64,000 nucleotides of DNA, taken from positions 227,806 through 291,805 of the forward strand of contig NZ_NPKH01000001.1 of the NCBI RefSeq assembly GCF_002284535.1. Reading direction: 5' to 3'. The position numbers and the translations under genes were made by a program. The stretch's first letter is position 1. Every line of letters begins with the position of its first letter. This document shows, piece by piece, positions 36,443 through 47,638 of the stretch. The stretch comes from Mesorhizobium wenxiniae (GTDB lineage Bacteria > Pseudomonadota > Alphaproteobacteria > Rhizobiales > Rhizobiaceae). Below the pieces are notes generated by a model. It searched no databases. It saw only the letters and a program-made list of their open reading frames with translations, and was not told where the DNA came from.

Positions 36443-36767
36443 TGGTCTCGTGCTAAGGTACTGAATTATTTGCCTTCGATATAGCGCGTCGGCGGAACCA
36501 ACTCGTAGACGGGCTATGAAAGGTTAAGCGCGGATGTCTATCGGCCGCCGGCGTTCCCGCTCCGCAAGCCTGCCTGAACTATTCCGCGCGGCGGTCAAGC
36601 CCCAGGCTCCTGCTCATCCAGCGACCGCCCGATCAATAGCAGGCTGGAAAGACAATAGCCGACGTCTTCCGATGGTCTCGCCATCAGCTTTGGGCCAGCT
36701 CCCCATTATCCCGCTTCGAGCTCGACACAGGGCGGTTTCGATGGCGCACGACAATCTGTGTCGGCTT
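36443..36767. other. Spacer upstream of nifH control region
   Basis: No gene recognised. The short plus-strand frame here is Arg/Ser-rich and looks non-coding. Confidence 0.4.
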
Positions 36768-36783
36768 TGTCGTGTCCGTGACA
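36768..36783 (+). promoter_or_regulatory. NifA upstream activator site of nifH
   Basis: TGTCGTGTCCGTGACA, exact TGT-N10-ACA, about 105 bases upstream of the -24 element of nifH. Confidence 0.9.
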
Positions 36784-36872
36784 GACGCCTGAAAGGCCCG
36801 CTCGCGCGTTTTGCCGCCGTCTAAGTGGCTGGAATTTAATAACAAAGTTTCTTCTCGGATCGGCCGATCACG

Positions 36873-36889
36873 CTGGTACGCTTTTTGCG
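36873..36889 (+). promoter_or_regulatory. Sigma54 -24/-12 promoter of nifHDK
   Basis: CTGGTACGCTTTTTGCG matches the consensus with exact GG-N10-GC spacing, about 88 bases before the nifH ATG. Confidence 0.93.
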
Positions 36890-36955
36890 ATGCTTGGTGT
36901 GAGGCGGCACGAGCTGCCTATCGGCACTTGTGTCGCGGGCAGTCGCGATGATTAG

Positions 36956-37870
<915 letters not shown>

Positions 37871-37956
37871 TGACATTAGCGCTGCCATGAATCGGCGCGC
37901 CTTGCAGAGAACGGCGCCTATTCGTTGAGGCGTCACCCAACCTTGAAAGGGGACTC

Positions 37957-39459
37957 ATGAGCCGGGAATACGAGAATGATGGTGCTCTTCATGCGAAGCT
38001 TATCGAAGAGGTGCTGTCGCATTATCCCGACAAGGCGGCGAAGCGCCGCAAGAAGCACCTCAACGTCGCAAAGAGCGGCAACGAGGCTGGCGGGGAAAGC
38101 GAGGTCCTTTCCGAATGCGACGTCAAATCGAACATCAAGTCCATTCCCGGGGTGATGACGATTCGCGGCTGTGCATATGCGGGTTCGAAAGGCGTGGTGT
38201 GGGGGCCAGTCAAGGATATGGTCCATATCTCGCACGGCCCGGTCGGCTGCGGCCAATACTCTTGGTCGCAGCGCCGCAACTACTACGTCGGTACGACGGG
38301 CGTCGACACGTTCGGGACAATGCAGTTCACCTCCGATTTCCAGGAGAAGGACATCGTCTTCGGCGGCGACAAGAAGCTGGAACAGATCATTGACGAGATT
38401 GAAGTCTTGTTTCCGCTCAACAACGGCATCACCGTGCAATCCGAATGCCCTATCGGCCTGATTGGCGATGACACCGAGGCGGTTTCTCGCAAAAAGACCA
38501 AGGAGTATGACAAGACGATCGTGCCGGTACGCTGCGAGGGTTTCCGCGGCGTCTCGCAGTCGCTTGGCCACCACATCGCCAATGATGCGATCCGGGATTG
38601 GGTCTTCGACAAAAAGGATGTCAAGTTCGAGGCCGGCCCCTACGACGTCAACGTCATCGGCGACTACAATATCGGCGGCGATGCCTGGGCCTCGCGCATA
38701 CTGCTTGAGGAGATAGGGCTGCGCGTGGTCGGCAACTGGTCGGGTGACGCCACACTCGCAGAGATCGAGCGCGCCCCGAAGGCTAAGCTCAATCTTATCC
38801 ACTGCTACCGGTCGATGAACTACATCTGTCGGCATATGGAGGAAAAGTATGGCGTCGCTTGGATGGAGTACAATTTCTTCGGTCCCTCCCAGATCGAAGC
38901 CTCTCTGCGCAACATAGCCAAGCATTTTGGGCCGGAAATCGAGGAGAAGACCGAAAAGGTCATTGCCAAGTACAGGCCGCTTGTTGATGCGGTCATCGCC
39001 AAGTACCTGTCGCGCCTGGAAGGAAATACCGTGATGCTCTATGTCGGCGGCCTGCGCCCCCGCCACGTCGTCACGGCCTACGAGGACCTCGGCATGGTCA
39101 TCGTGGGCACCGGCTATGAATTCGCCCACAGCGACGACTATCAGCGCACCGGCCACTACGTGAAGAACGGCACGCTGATCTATGATGACGTGACCGGCTA
39201 TGAGTTGGAGAAATTCATCGAAGGGATTCGCCCAAATCTGGTCGGCTCGGGAATCAAAGAAAAATACCCGGTGCAGAAGATGGGCATACCGTTCCGCCAG
39301 ATGCATTCCTGGGATTATTCAGGCCCGTATCACGGCTACGATGGCTTTGCCATTTTCGCACGTGATGTGGATCTCGCCATCAACAACCCGGTCTGGGACC
39401 TATTCCACGCGCCTTGGAAAAGAAGCCGGGGCGATGAGCGGGCGATGGCTGCCGAATAA
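37957..39459 (+). CDS. nifD: NifD, nitrogenase MoFe protein alpha chain
   Basis: 500 residues. P-cluster ligands are in [21 protein letters not shown] and [13 protein letters not shown]. The FeMo-co ligands are Cys in [14 protein letters not shown] and His in [15 protein letters not shown]. Length and motifs are normal. 86 bases after nifH. Confidence 0.99.
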   Translation: MSREYENDGALHAKLIEEVLSHYPDKAAKRRKKHLNVAKSGNEAGGESEVLSECDVKSNIKSIPGVMTIRGCAYAGSKGVVWGPVKDMVHISHGPVGCGQYSWSQRRNYYVGTTGVDTFGTMQFTSDFQEKDIVFGGDKKLEQIIDEIEVLFPLNNGITVQSECPIGLIGDDTEAVSRKKTKEYDKTIVPVRCEGFRGVSQSLGHHIANDAIRDWVFDKKDVKFEAGPYDVNVIGDYNIGGDAWASRILLEEIGLRVVGNWSGDATLAEIERAPKAKLNLIHCYRSMNYICRHMEEKYGVAWMEYNFFGPSQIEASLRNIAKHFGPEIEEKTEKVIAKYRPLVDAVIAKYLSRLEGNTVMLYVGGLRPRHVVTAYEDLGMVIVGTGYEFAHSDDYQRTGHYVKNGTLIYDDVTGYELEKFIEGIRPNLVGSGIKEKYPVQKMGIPFRQMHSWDYSGPYHGYDGFAIFARDVDLAINNPVWDLFHAPWKRSRGDERAMAAE

Positions 39460-39587
39460 ACATCTGCTTTAGCCCCAGTCTCCCACTGAGACGGTGAACT
39501 CCCGCGGCCTCTGATCCGCCGGAGCCTGGAACGTCTTGACGTCCTGAGCTGCCGTACCGCGCAGCCAGATGCAAAAGAGGTATCATC

Positions 39588-41129
39588 ATGCCGCAGTCGG
39601 CTGAAAAAATTCTCGATCACGCTCCCCTGTTCCGCGAGCCGGAATACAGAAAGATGCTCGCTGAGAAGAAGCTAAACTTCGAATGTCCGCACCCCGATGA
39701 GATCGTTTCCGATCAGCGCGATTTCACCCAGACGTGGGAATACCGCGAAAAGAACCTCGCCCGCAAAGCGCTTGTCGTGAACCCGGCCAAGGCCTGCCAG
39801 CCGCTGGGTGCGGTATTCGCTGCCGCCGGCTTCGAACGAACCATGTCCTTCGTCCACGGCAGCCAAGGTTGCGTCGCCTATTACCGCTCGCACCTGTCGC
39901 GCCATTTCAAGGAGCCTGCCGCGGCGGTCTCCTCCTCAATGACCGAGGATGCGGCGGTGTTTGGCGGCCTGAAGAACATGGTCGACGGGCTCGCCAACAC
40001 CTACCAGCTCTACGACCCGAAGATGATTGCCGTGTCGACGACCTGTATGGCAGAGGTCATTGGCGACGACCTGCACAGCTTCATCCAGAACGCCAAGGAC
40101 GAAGATTCAGTCCCGCGCGACTTCGACGTGCCCTTTGCCCACACGCCGGCCTTCGTTGGCAGTCATGTCGACGGCTATGACAACATGGTCAAAGGCATTT
40201 TGGAGCACTTCTGGAAAGGCCAGGAGCGTACGCAAGTCGAAGGAGCCATCAACATCATTCCGGGCTTCGACGGCTTCTGCGTCGGCAACAACCGGGAGCT
40301 CAAGCGCCTGCTCGATGTAATGGGCGTGTCCTACACATTCATCCAGGATGCCTCTGACCAGTTCGATACGCCTTCGGACGGTGAATACCGCATGTATGAC
40401 GGGGGCACGAAGATCAACGAGGTGAAGAAGGCCCTCAACGCCGAGGCAACGCTTTCGCTGCAGCATCACAACACCCGAAAGACGCTGGGCTATTGCGAGG
40501 AGGTCGGGCAGGCGACGGCCTCGTTCCACTATCCGCTCGGCGTTCAGGCGACCGACGAATTCCTGATGGAGGTCGCGGCGATTTCCGGCAAGGAGATCCC
40601 CGAGGCAATTCGCCTCGAGCGCGGCCGACTGGTAGACGCCATGGCGGACAGCCAATCCTGGTTGCATGGTAAGAAATACGCCATCTACGGCGATCCCGAC
40701 TTCGTTCACGCGATGGCCCGCTTTGTCATGGAGACCGGCGGCGAGCCAACCCATTGCCTCGCCACCAATGGCACCTCGGCATGGGAAGCCGATTTGAAGA
40801 AGCTGCTAGCATCCTCGCCTTTCGGCAAGGCTGCCCAGGTTTGGGCGGGCAAGGACCTGTGGGCGCTGCGCTCACTGCTCTTTACCGAGCCGGTGGACCT
40901 TTTGATCGGCAATTCCTACGGCAAGTACCTGGAGCGCGACACCGGAACGCCGCTGATCCGGCTGATGTTTCCGATCTTCGATCGGCACCATCATCACCGC
41001 TTTGCGCTCTTTGGCTACCAGGGCGCGTTGCGCGTGCTTACGACGATCCTCGACAAGATCTTCGACAAACTCGATCGCGAGACGAGCGAGACGGGTGTGA
41101 CGGATTATTCCTATGACCTCACGCGCTAA
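39588..41129 (+). CDS. nifK: NifK, nitrogenase MoFe protein beta chain
   Basis: 513 residues. P-cluster Cys are in [28 protein letters not shown] and [15 protein letters not shown]. The C-terminal half, with [15 protein letters not shown], is normal. Forms the alpha2-beta2 tetramer with NifD. 128 bases after nifD, with AAAGAGGT upstream of the ATG. Confidence 0.99.
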   Translation: MPQSAEKILDHAPLFREPEYRKMLAEKKLNFECPHPDEIVSDQRDFTQTWEYREKNLARKALVVNPAKACQPLGAVFAAAGFERTMSFVHGSQGCVAYYRSHLSRHFKEPAAAVSSSMTEDAAVFGGLKNMVDGLANTYQLYDPKMIAVSTTCMAEVIGDDLHSFIQNAKDEDSVPRDFDVPFAHTPAFVGSHVDGYDNMVKGILEHFWKGQERTQVEGAINIIPGFDGFCVGNNRELKRLLDVMGVSYTFIQDASDQFDTPSDGEYRMYDGGTKINEVKKALNAEATLSLQHHNTRKTLGYCEEVGQATASFHYPLGVQATDEFLMEVAAISGKEIPEAIRLERGRLVDAMADSQSWLHGKKYAIYGDPDFVHAMARFVMETGGEPTHCLATNGTSAWEADLKKLLASSPFGKAAQVWAGKDLWALRSLLFTEPVDLLIGNSYGKYLERDTGTPLIRLMFPIFDRHHHHRFALFGYQGALRVLTTILDKIFDKLDRETSETGVTDYSYDLTR

Positions 41130-41190
41130 GAGCCGTGGCCGGCTTTTCGCCGAGGCCATTCCTTGCCCAATGGACTGGGGAGGCTGAGCA

Positions 41191-42666
41191 ATGTCCTCCC
41201 TCAGCGCCAAAATCAAGGACGCCTTCGATGAGCCCGCCTGCGATAAGAACCGTGGCAAAGATGCCAAGCCGCGCAAGGAGGGCTGCTCGAAGTCGCTGAC
41301 ACCAGGGGCGGCAGCCGGCGGCTGCGCCTTTGACGGAGCCAAGATCGTCCTGCAGCCGATCACCGACGTTGCGCATCTGGTCCATGCGCCGCTTGCCTGC
41401 GAGGGCAATTCTTGGGACAACCGTGGTGCGGTTTCGTCAGGGCCGACCTTGTGGCGGACAAGCTTCACGACCGACCTCACCGAACTCGACCTGGTGATGG
41501 GGCAGGGCGAGCGGAAACTCTTCAAGGCGATCCGCGAGATCAAGCACACATACGCGCCGCCGGCGATCTTCGTCTACTCGACTTGCGTAACGGCGCTGAT
41601 CGGTGACGACATCGAGGCCGTGTGCAAACGCGCCACGGAAAAGTTCGGTTTGGCCGTGGTGCCGATCAATGCGCCTGGCCTGGCAGGCTCCAAGAACCTC
41701 GGCAACAAGCTCGCCGCCGAGGCGTTGCTCGATCATGTCATCGGCACGGTCGAACCCGACGACCCCGGGCCCTACGACATCAACATCCTTGGCGAATTCA
41801 ACCTCTCGGGCGAATTCTGGCTTGTAAAGCCGCTCCTCGATCGGCTCGGGATCCGGGTGCGCGCCTGCATTCCCGGCGATGCGCGTTACCGCGACATTGC
41901 TTCCGCGCACCGCGCCCGGGCGGCAATGATGGTGTGCTCGACCGCGCTGATCAGTCTTGCCCGCAAGATGGAGGAGCGCTGGGACATCCCGTTCTTCGAG
42001 GGCTCCTTCTATGGCATCTCCGACACATCGCAAGCTCTTCGCAACCTTGTCAGGCTGCTGGTGAGGAAGGGCGCCGATCCGGAGATCCTCGAGCGCACAG
42101 AGACGCTGATCGCGCAGCAGGAGGCGATCGCGTGGAAGAAACTCGAATCCTACCGGCAAAGGCTCCAAGGCAAGCGCGTGCTGCTCAACACAGGCGGTGT
42201 GAAGTCCTGGTCGGTTGTCCATGCGCTGATGGAGATCGGAATCGAGATCGTCGGCACCTCGGTCAAGAAATCTACGGTGCAGGACAAGGAGCGCATCAAA
42301 CAAGTTCTCAAGCACGACAAGCACATGTTCGAATCCATGGCTGCGCGCGAGCTGTACGCCATGCTCTCTGAACACAGGGCCGATATCATGCTGTCGGGCG
42401 GTCGCACGCAATTCATTGCGCTCAAGGCCAAGACGCCCTGGCTCGATATCAACCAGGAGCGCCAGCATCCTTATGCCGGCTATGACGGCATGGTGGAACT
42501 CGTACGCCAGATCGACCTCGCCATTCACAATCCGATCTGGTCTCAGGTGCGCCAGCCGGCCCCGTGGGATTGCCAGCCTGATCTGATAGGCGAATTGCCG
42601 TGCACGAGGAACGAGACCGCGTACCTGTTTGATGAATTCGCCTGCGCGACGGCACACGAGTGTTGA
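41191..42666 (+). CDS. nifE: NifE, FeMo-cofactor scaffold subunit
   Basis: 491 residues, homologous to NifD. Cys ligands are in AAGGCAFDGAKI, HAPLACEGNSWDNRG and YSTCVTALIGDDIEA; the His ligand of NifD is not in the same place, as expected for NifE. With NifN it holds the NifB-co to FeMo-co intermediate. 61 bases after nifK. Confidence 0.98.
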   Translation: MSSLSAKIKDAFDEPACDKNRGKDAKPRKEGCSKSLTPGAAAGGCAFDGAKIVLQPITDVAHLVHAPLACEGNSWDNRGAVSSGPTLWRTSFTTDLTELDLVMGQGERKLFKAIREIKHTYAPPAIFVYSTCVTALIGDDIEAVCKRATEKFGLAVVPINAPGLAGSKNLGNKLAAEALLDHVIGTVEPDDPGPYDINILGEFNLSGEFWLVKPLLDRLGIRVRACIPGDARYRDIASAHRARAAMMVCSTALISLARKMEERWDIPFFEGSFYGISDTSQALRNLVRLLVRKGADPEILERTETLIAQQEAIAWKKLESYRQRLQGKRVLLNTGGVKSWSVVHALMEIGIEIVGTSVKKSTVQDKERIKQVLKHDKHMFESMAARELYAMLSEHRADIMLSGGRTQFIALKAKTPWLDINQERQHPYAGYDGMVELVRQIDLAIHNPIWSQVRQPAPWDCQPDLIGELPCTRNETAYLFDEFACATAHEC

Positions 42667-42674
42667 GGCGACCG

Positions 42675-44057
42675 ATGGCCCGCATCCTTCTCCAGAGCAA
42701 ATCGGCTGCGGTCAACCCGCTGAAGTCGTCGCAGCCGCTGGGTGCCGCCTTTGCCTTTCTTGGCGTCGACGGTGCGATGCCGCTGTTCCACGGCAGCCAG
42801 GGATGCACAAGCTTTGCGCTCGTTCTCTTCGTGCGGCACTTCAAAGAAGCGATTCCCTTGCAGACTACGGCGATGGATGAGGTGGCGACCATCCTCGGCG
42901 CAGCCGACCATCTGGAAGAGGCGATCTTCAACCTCAAGAACCGCACGAAGCCAAAGCTGATCGGGGTGTGCACGACCGCGCTCGTGGAGACGCGTGGCGA
43001 AGATTGCGCGGGTGATATTGCCAACATCAAGCTGAAGCACACGCAAGAGCTTGCGGGTACGGAGGTCGTGCTGGCCAACACGCCGGATTTTGACGGCGCG
43101 ATCGAAGAGGGCTGGGCCAGGGCAGTCACCGCAATGATCGAAGGGATTACACGCTCGGGCGAACGGGCGCGGCACCCGAAGAAGATCGCAATCCTGCCCG
43201 GATGCAACCTCACTGTCGCCGACGTCGAGCACATGCGGGACATGGTTGAAAGCTTTGGGCTCAAGCCGGTTATTCTGCCCGACATCTCAGGCTCACTCGA
43301 CGGTACGGTTCCTGACCGCTGGGTAGCGACCACATACGGCGGCACCAGCGTCGAGGACATTCGCGAGTTGGGCACGGCCATGCAATGCATCGCCATCGGT
43401 GAGCACATGCGCCGCCCGGCGAAAGCGCTGCTCGGGTTGACCGGCGTGCCTTACGTGTTGTTCCAGTCACTGACTGGGCTGCAGGACACGGACCGCTTCG
43501 TGTCGCTGCTGTCTTCGATTTCGGGCGCGGCGGTACCGGCCCGCGTGCGCCGGCGCCGGGCGCAATTGCAGGACGCGATGCTCGACGGACATTTCCATTT
43601 CGGCGGCAAGAAAATTGCCATCGCTGCCGAACCAGACCAGCTGTTCCAACTTGCAACCTTCTTTGCTGGCCTCGGCTCCGAGATAGCCGCGGCCGTCACA
43701 ACGACCGACAGGTCTAAAATTCTCGAGAAAGTCCCGGCGGTTTCGGTTCAGATCGGCGATCTCGGCGATCTGGAAAGTCTTGCCGTCGGTGCTGACCTGC
43801 TTGTCACGCATTCGCACGGGCGCCAAGCATCGGAGCGGCTCCGAATTCCGCTCATGCGCATCGGGTTCCCGGTCTTCGATCGACTAGGCAGCCAGCACAA
43901 GCTCGCAATTCTCTATCAGGGCACCCGCGACCTGATCTTCGAGGTCGCCAACATCTTCCAGGCCAACCAACACGCGCCCACTCCTGAGGCGCTTGATCCA
44001 CTCCGTAATCGAGAAATATCACATGAACGCTGTTCGCCGCCTCTCGCTGGTCAGTAA
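42675..44057 (+). CDS. nifN: NifN, FeMo-cofactor scaffold subunit
   Basis: 460 residues from ATG 42675 (GAGG six bases upstream; a GTG at 42660 is possible). NifK-related: NPLKSSQPLGAAFAFLGVDG, PLFHGSQGCTSFAL and GVCTTALVETRGEDC. Forms the NifE2N2 scaffold. 8 bases after nifE; overlaps nifX by 35 bases. Confidence 0.98.
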   Translation: MARILLQSKSAAVNPLKSSQPLGAAFAFLGVDGAMPLFHGSQGCTSFALVLFVRHFKEAIPLQTTAMDEVATILGAADHLEEAIFNLKNRTKPKLIGVCTTALVETRGEDCAGDIANIKLKHTQELAGTEVVLANTPDFDGAIEEGWARAVTAMIEGITRSGERARHPKKIAILPGCNLTVADVEHMRDMVESFGLKPVILPDISGSLDGTVPDRWVATTYGGTSVEDIRELGTAMQCIAIGEHMRRPAKALLGLTGVPYVLFQSLTGLQDTDRFVSLLSSISGAAVPARVRRRRAQLQDAMLDGHFHFGGKKIAIAAEPDQLFQLATFFAGLGSEIAAAVTTTDRSKILEKVPAVSVQIGDLGDLESLAVGADLLVTHSHGRQASERLRIPLMRIGFPVFDRLGSQHKLAILYQGTRDLIFEVANIFQANQHAPTPEALDPLRNREISHERCSPPLAGQ

Positions 44058-44520
44058 TGAGGTTTTCGCCCCGATGCCTGAACGACGTGCGGGCGCATTG
44101 CGCGTTGCGATCGCCACTCAGGACATGCAGAACCTCAATGCCCATTTCGGGTCGGCCAGGCGCTTTGCTGTCTACGACGTGACGCGCGAGGAATGGAATC
44201 TCGTCGAAGCCGTGGCCTTCGATGACGTTTCGGATGAAAGCGGGGAGCATCGGGCCGAGGGCGATGACCGCATCACGCCCAAGGTGGATGCGCTGAAAGG
44301 CTGTCATCTGCTGTTTTGTCTGGCGATTGGCGGACCTTCGGCAGCCAAGGTTGTCGCGGCAAAAATCCACCCGATCAAAGTGGCGGAGCCCCAATCCATC
44401 CGAGAGGTGCTGTTGCGCACGCAGATGATGCTCAGGACGTGTCCTCCGCCCTGGCTGCGCAAGGTGCTGGCGCAAGCGGGCGTTGCCGAAACGAAACCGT
44501 CCTTCGAGGACGAGGACTGA
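44023..44520 (+). CDS. nifX: NifX, NifB-co/FeMo-co carrier
   Basis: 165 residues from ATG 44023. NifX/NafY-type domain with [20 protein letters not shown] and [18 protein letters not shown]. Binds cofactor precursors between NifB and NifEN. Overlaps the end of nifN, so translation is probably coupled. Confidence 0.95.
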   Translation: MNAVRRLSLVSNEVFAPMPERRAGALRVAIATQDMQNLNAHFGSARRFAVYDVTREEWNLVEAVAFDDVSDESGEHRAEGDDRITPKVDALKGCHLLFCLAIGGPSAAKVVAAKIHPIKVAEPQSIREVLLRTQMMLRTCPPPWLRKVLAQAGVAETKPSFEDED

Positions 44521-44534
44521 TAGGAGGACGCCAA

Positions 44535-45014
44535 ATGTCTGACCCCGCAATCCCCCCAGCTGTCACCGAAGACGAGGCGGCTCTTTGCACCCCGTTCGTC
44601 AAATGCCTCGTGCGGCTGATCCGTGCTCAGGATTCCTATGGCTCGTGGGAACGCAAAGCGGACGCCGAGCTGCTGGGCGACTTCATCATTACCAAGGAAC
44701 AGCGCCGAGCGATCCCGATCATCGGAGATCCCGATCCGGACGTGCTGTGGAGGCTCGACAAGTACTACGCCGCCATCGGGCTTGCGATCGAGGAGCGCTG
44801 CGGCCTTATGGCATCGCCGATGATCCAGGTGAGCCATGAGGGTTTTGGTCGGGTGCTTTTCACGACCGGACGGTTGGTCGTTTTGTCCAAAACGCTGCGC
44901 GATGTCCACCGGTTTGGCTTCGAGACGCTCCTGAAGCTCGCCACGGCCGGTACGAAGCTGGTCGACGATGGGATTGCAGTCATCGAAGCCTTTCCCCACG
45001 TGGCGCTGGCATGA
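44535..45014 (+). CDS. NifX-associated DUF269 protein (copy 1)
   Basis: 159 residues (ATG 44535 after TAGGAGGACGCC). DUF269 family, always near nif[50 protein letters not shown] and [20 protein letters not shown]. Function unknown. In other rhizobia DUF683 and fdxB follow directly. Here they follow a second, shorter DUF269 copy 10.5 kb downstream. Confidence 0.93.
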   Translation: MSDPAIPPAVTEDEAALCTPFVKCLVRLIRAQDSYGSWERKADAELLGDFIITKEQRRAIPIIGDPDPDVLWRLDKYYAAIGLAIEERCGLMASPMIQVSHEGFGRVLFTTGRLVVLSKTLRDVHRFGFETLLKLATAGTKLVDDGIAVIEAFPHVALA

Positions 45015-45121
45015 TGGGCGCGATTTTCGAGAAAGGCCATCATGACGGAACCGAGAAACTTTGTTGGCCAGCCCCCTCGATCCAGGGGCTCGAGGCCGAC
45101 CAGGTTGCTGGGGTATCGCTG

Positions 45122-45826
45122 ATGAAGAAGCCGCTGGTCCTGATCTGCTCGCAAGATGCCGAGTTCTATCTGCTCTACAGTCACATACTGGAGGTGGACG
45201 GTTTCAGCAGTGAGACGGCAGACGGCGCGAAGGCTGCGCTGGCCTTGGCCGACCAACGGGAGCTTCAGGCCGTGGTGCTGGATTGCGACCCAGCCAGCAT
45301 AAACGGGCCCGCAATTTGCGCCCACCTCAAGCGGGAACCGCGCACCACCGACCTGCCCATTATCGCCCTGATCGCGCCTGGCGCCGAGCACCAGCACCTC
45401 GATCTCTTGAAGGCAGGCGTTGAGAGCTTTGTGCGGCCAGTGGCTCCGGCCAAGCTGCTCGACTGCCTGCGGGCGAGGCTCGGGCTGACCAAGCGTGGTT
45501 CGAACGGGGTTGAAAACGGCAGTTGGATTTGTTGTGGAGGCCTGGAGATGAAGCTCGATGCCCGTCGGGTTCGCGGTAATGGCCACGACATCCATCTCGG
45601 ACGGATCGAGTTCAACGTGCTGCGGCTTATGATTGAGGCCCCCGGCAAGGTCTTCAGCCGGGACGAGTTTATCGGGGCGGCCTGGCCGGCCAACATTCAT
45701 GTCGGTGAACGCACCGTCGATGTCCATATCAGCCGGATCAGAAGGGCGCTGAAAACGGCCTTGCCCGGCAGCGTCATTCGCACCGTCAGGTCGGCCGGCT
45801 ACTCGCTCGAGAAGCCGGACGACTGA
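45122..45826 (+). CDS. OmpR/PhoB-family response regulator
   Basis: About 234 residues: a receiver domain (MKKPLVLICSQDAEFYLLYS start; phospho-acceptor Asp in AVVLDCDPASI; Lys-equivalent region SFVRPVAP) and a C-terminal winged-helix DNA-binding domain (GRIEFNVLRLMIEAPGKVFS, RTVDVHISRIRRALK, IRTVRSAGYSL). The acidic pocket at the start reads CSQDAE. The conserved phosphorylation-switch Lys is replaced by Arg or absent, so activity may not need phosphorylation. A longer form from ATG 45011, overlapping the DUF269 stop, is possible. No histidine kinase is nearby. Confidence 0.88.
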   Translation: MKKPLVLICSQDAEFYLLYSHILEVDGFSSETADGAKAALALADQRELQAVVLDCDPASINGPAICAHLKREPRTTDLPIIALIAPGAEHQHLDLLKAGVESFVRPVAPAKLLDCLRARLGLTKRGSNGVENGSWICCGGLEMKLDARRVRGNGHDIHLGRIEFNVLRLMIEAPGKVFSRDEFIGAAWPANIHVGERTVDVHISRIRRALKTALPGSVIRTVRSAGYSLEKPDD

Positions 45827-45923
45827 AATCGGTGGTCGAATGTGGTGCCGCTCTCTCTTCCTCCGCTGAGAGCGGTGTTGCCGCTTTGAGACGCTCCTAA
45901 CGAAGACCAGGAGAAGCAGGCAA

Positions 45924-46796
45924 ATGGAATTTAAAAGCATATTCTGTGTGACGGGTGCTGATCATTCTGATGAGGACCTCACAACAGCTGCCGGACTGTG
46001 TGCCGAGGTCGGCGCGCACCTATCCGTACTGATTATACCGCCTCCATTGCTCTTGATGTCGTCTCCGCCCCTCGAGTGGGGTACGGGACGTGCACAGGCA
46101 ATTGCAGTACCGAATTATCGATTTCAGCAAATCGAGAAATTTTCACAGGACGTGACCAGAATGGAAAGACGGTCCGCGGATATCCTCAAACGGCTGAAAG
46201 CTATGTCGCTTTCCTGTGACGTTGACACCGACTATTGCGATCCGGCTAGCCTCGGTGAAGTGGCGCGACAGCGGGCGCTCTGCGCTGACCTGACGATCGT
46301 TGGAGCGGACCTCCTCAACGATGAGACTCTCGGACCTCCTGTTGTCAACGGCTGCTTGTTCGATAGCGGAAGGCCGGTGCTCATCGTGCCGAAGGGCGCT
46401 AAGGCGACCCTGTCGCCTCGACGCGTGCTGGTCGGCTGGGATTCGCGCGTAGAGGCCTCGCGTGCGGTTCGGGAAGCTCTTAGTCTCCTATCCGCTGCTG
46501 AGGAAGTTTGTGTCGCTATGGTCGATCCGAAGGCGCAAAACAACGGGAAAGGTGCGCAGTCTGGAGCAGACATCGCTGCCTATCTTACTCGGCACGGTGC
46601 TCGGGTCTCGGTTGACCTGCTTAAGAGCGCCGGTAAATCGGCGGCCACAGTGCTGACGCAGCACGCGGCCGACACCTGCGCCGACATGATAGTCATGGGT
46701 GCTTATGGCAGCCGTGGGCTGCGTGAGCGGATTTTCGGCGGTCCGCCGAGCTGGAGCTTTGAGAAGACCACATTGCCGCTGTTTTTGGCTCGCTGA
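45924..46796 (+). CDS. Universal stress protein, tandem UspA domains
   Basis: 290 residues, two UspA domains. The second has RRVLVGWDSRVEASRAVREA and the nucleotide-binding end DMIVMGAYGSRGLRERIFGG. The first is more diverged and ends VNGCLFDSGRPVLIVPKGA. Usp proteins help survival under energy or oxygen stress. It follows the response regulator by ~97 bases and ends 3' of a possible independent ribosome-binding site (CAGGAGAAG). Confidence 0.9.
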   Translation: MEFKSIFCVTGADHSDEDLTTAAGLCAEVGAHLSVLIIPPPLLLMSSPPLEWGTGRAQAIAVPNYRFQQIEKFSQDVTRMERRSADILKRLKAMSLSCDVDTDYCDPASLGEVARQRALCADLTIVGADLLNDETLGPPVVNGCLFDSGRPVLIVPKGAKATLSPRRVLVGWDSRVEASRAVREALSLLSAAEEVCVAMVDPKAQNNGKGAQSGADIAAYLTRHGARVSVDLLKSAGKSAATVLTQHAADTCADMIVMGAYGSRGLRERIFGGPPSWSFEKTTLPLFLAR

Positions 46797-47638
46797 TCAG
46801 TTCCGTAGCAACACCGATCAGGTCGTAGGACCGCCAACCAGTCCGAAGTCGTCGTCGGTTACCGGTCGGATTGCGGAGACATGGCTGGATCCGCGAACAT
46901 CTTGCGACGCTTTTCAGAGCCAAACCGGACGCCTCGACTGCTTCAGGACGCTCTCGTGCATCCAACTCGTGCGAGATCGTCTGTAACGGGCAGTAAAGAC
47001 GAACGGCTGCAGCAGACCGCAGCCAAGCCACAGGGCGGGTGTACCAGGGGACCCCCACCTCGGGGCGCGAACCCTGTTGGCCCCTGATCAGTACCCGGAC
47101 GCGGGTCAAATCGGCGGCTGCCCCCTGTCAGGCCTGCGGTGTGCAAGGGCCGCTGCCGCGGAGCTTCCTCTGCCCGATCGTCGGGCGTGCGACAATGTCG
47201 GGTTCCAGACGAGCTGGAATTACGCGAACTCGTTGGTTTGACGTTTTCTTTATCCGGCACGCTGCATGCATGGGAGTCTACGAACGCATTACGAGCCGTT
47301 ATCCATGGTTACGCCCCTCGAAGAAAGAGCCGCTTCCGTCGTAACCGGGAAACAGCCAATCCTGGGGTGGAGGCAGCCGCTAGGAGCCGCCGTAAAATCC
47401 GGAGAGCTGCGCGACAGCATCACACGCTTTCCTTCCGCTCTTGGGTTCGGATGATGCGGTGCCCGCTGTCGATGTCGCCCATTGAGCCCAAGATCTGGAA
47501 GGCCGCGCAGGCCTTTTGCCTTCCTCTCAGTCGGGACCGCGGCTCAAGGATGCCTGTGAGGTTCGCAATGCTCAATGCCTGGCGGTCGCCGCGCACATGC
47601 CGCTGAGTTGGAAAACACTCCTAGAGGAGCAAGGATAA
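46797..47638. other. Long non-coding region with a possible NifA promoter
   Basis: No intact gene recognised in 840 bases. A one-mismatch NifA site (TGT-N10-ACG, 47196-47211) and a -24/-12-like element (47254-47270) lie in the middle; what follows them is broken sequence up to the N-hydroxylase gene. Confidence 0.4.
47254..47270 (+). promoter_or_regulatory. Sigma54 -24/-12-like element before the N-hydroxylase gene
   Basis: CCGGCACGCTGCATGCA has GG-N10-GC and GGCACG, with ATGC at -12. It is 370 bases from the next start codon, so the message would have a long leader or the original gene was lost. Confidence 0.45.

Noticed and set aside
37933..39306. 457-codon minus-strand ORF
   Set aside because: Antisense to nifD; long only because of GC-rich codon bias.
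41437..42657. 406-codon minus-strand ORF
   Set aside because: Antisense to nifE, without any recognisable domain.
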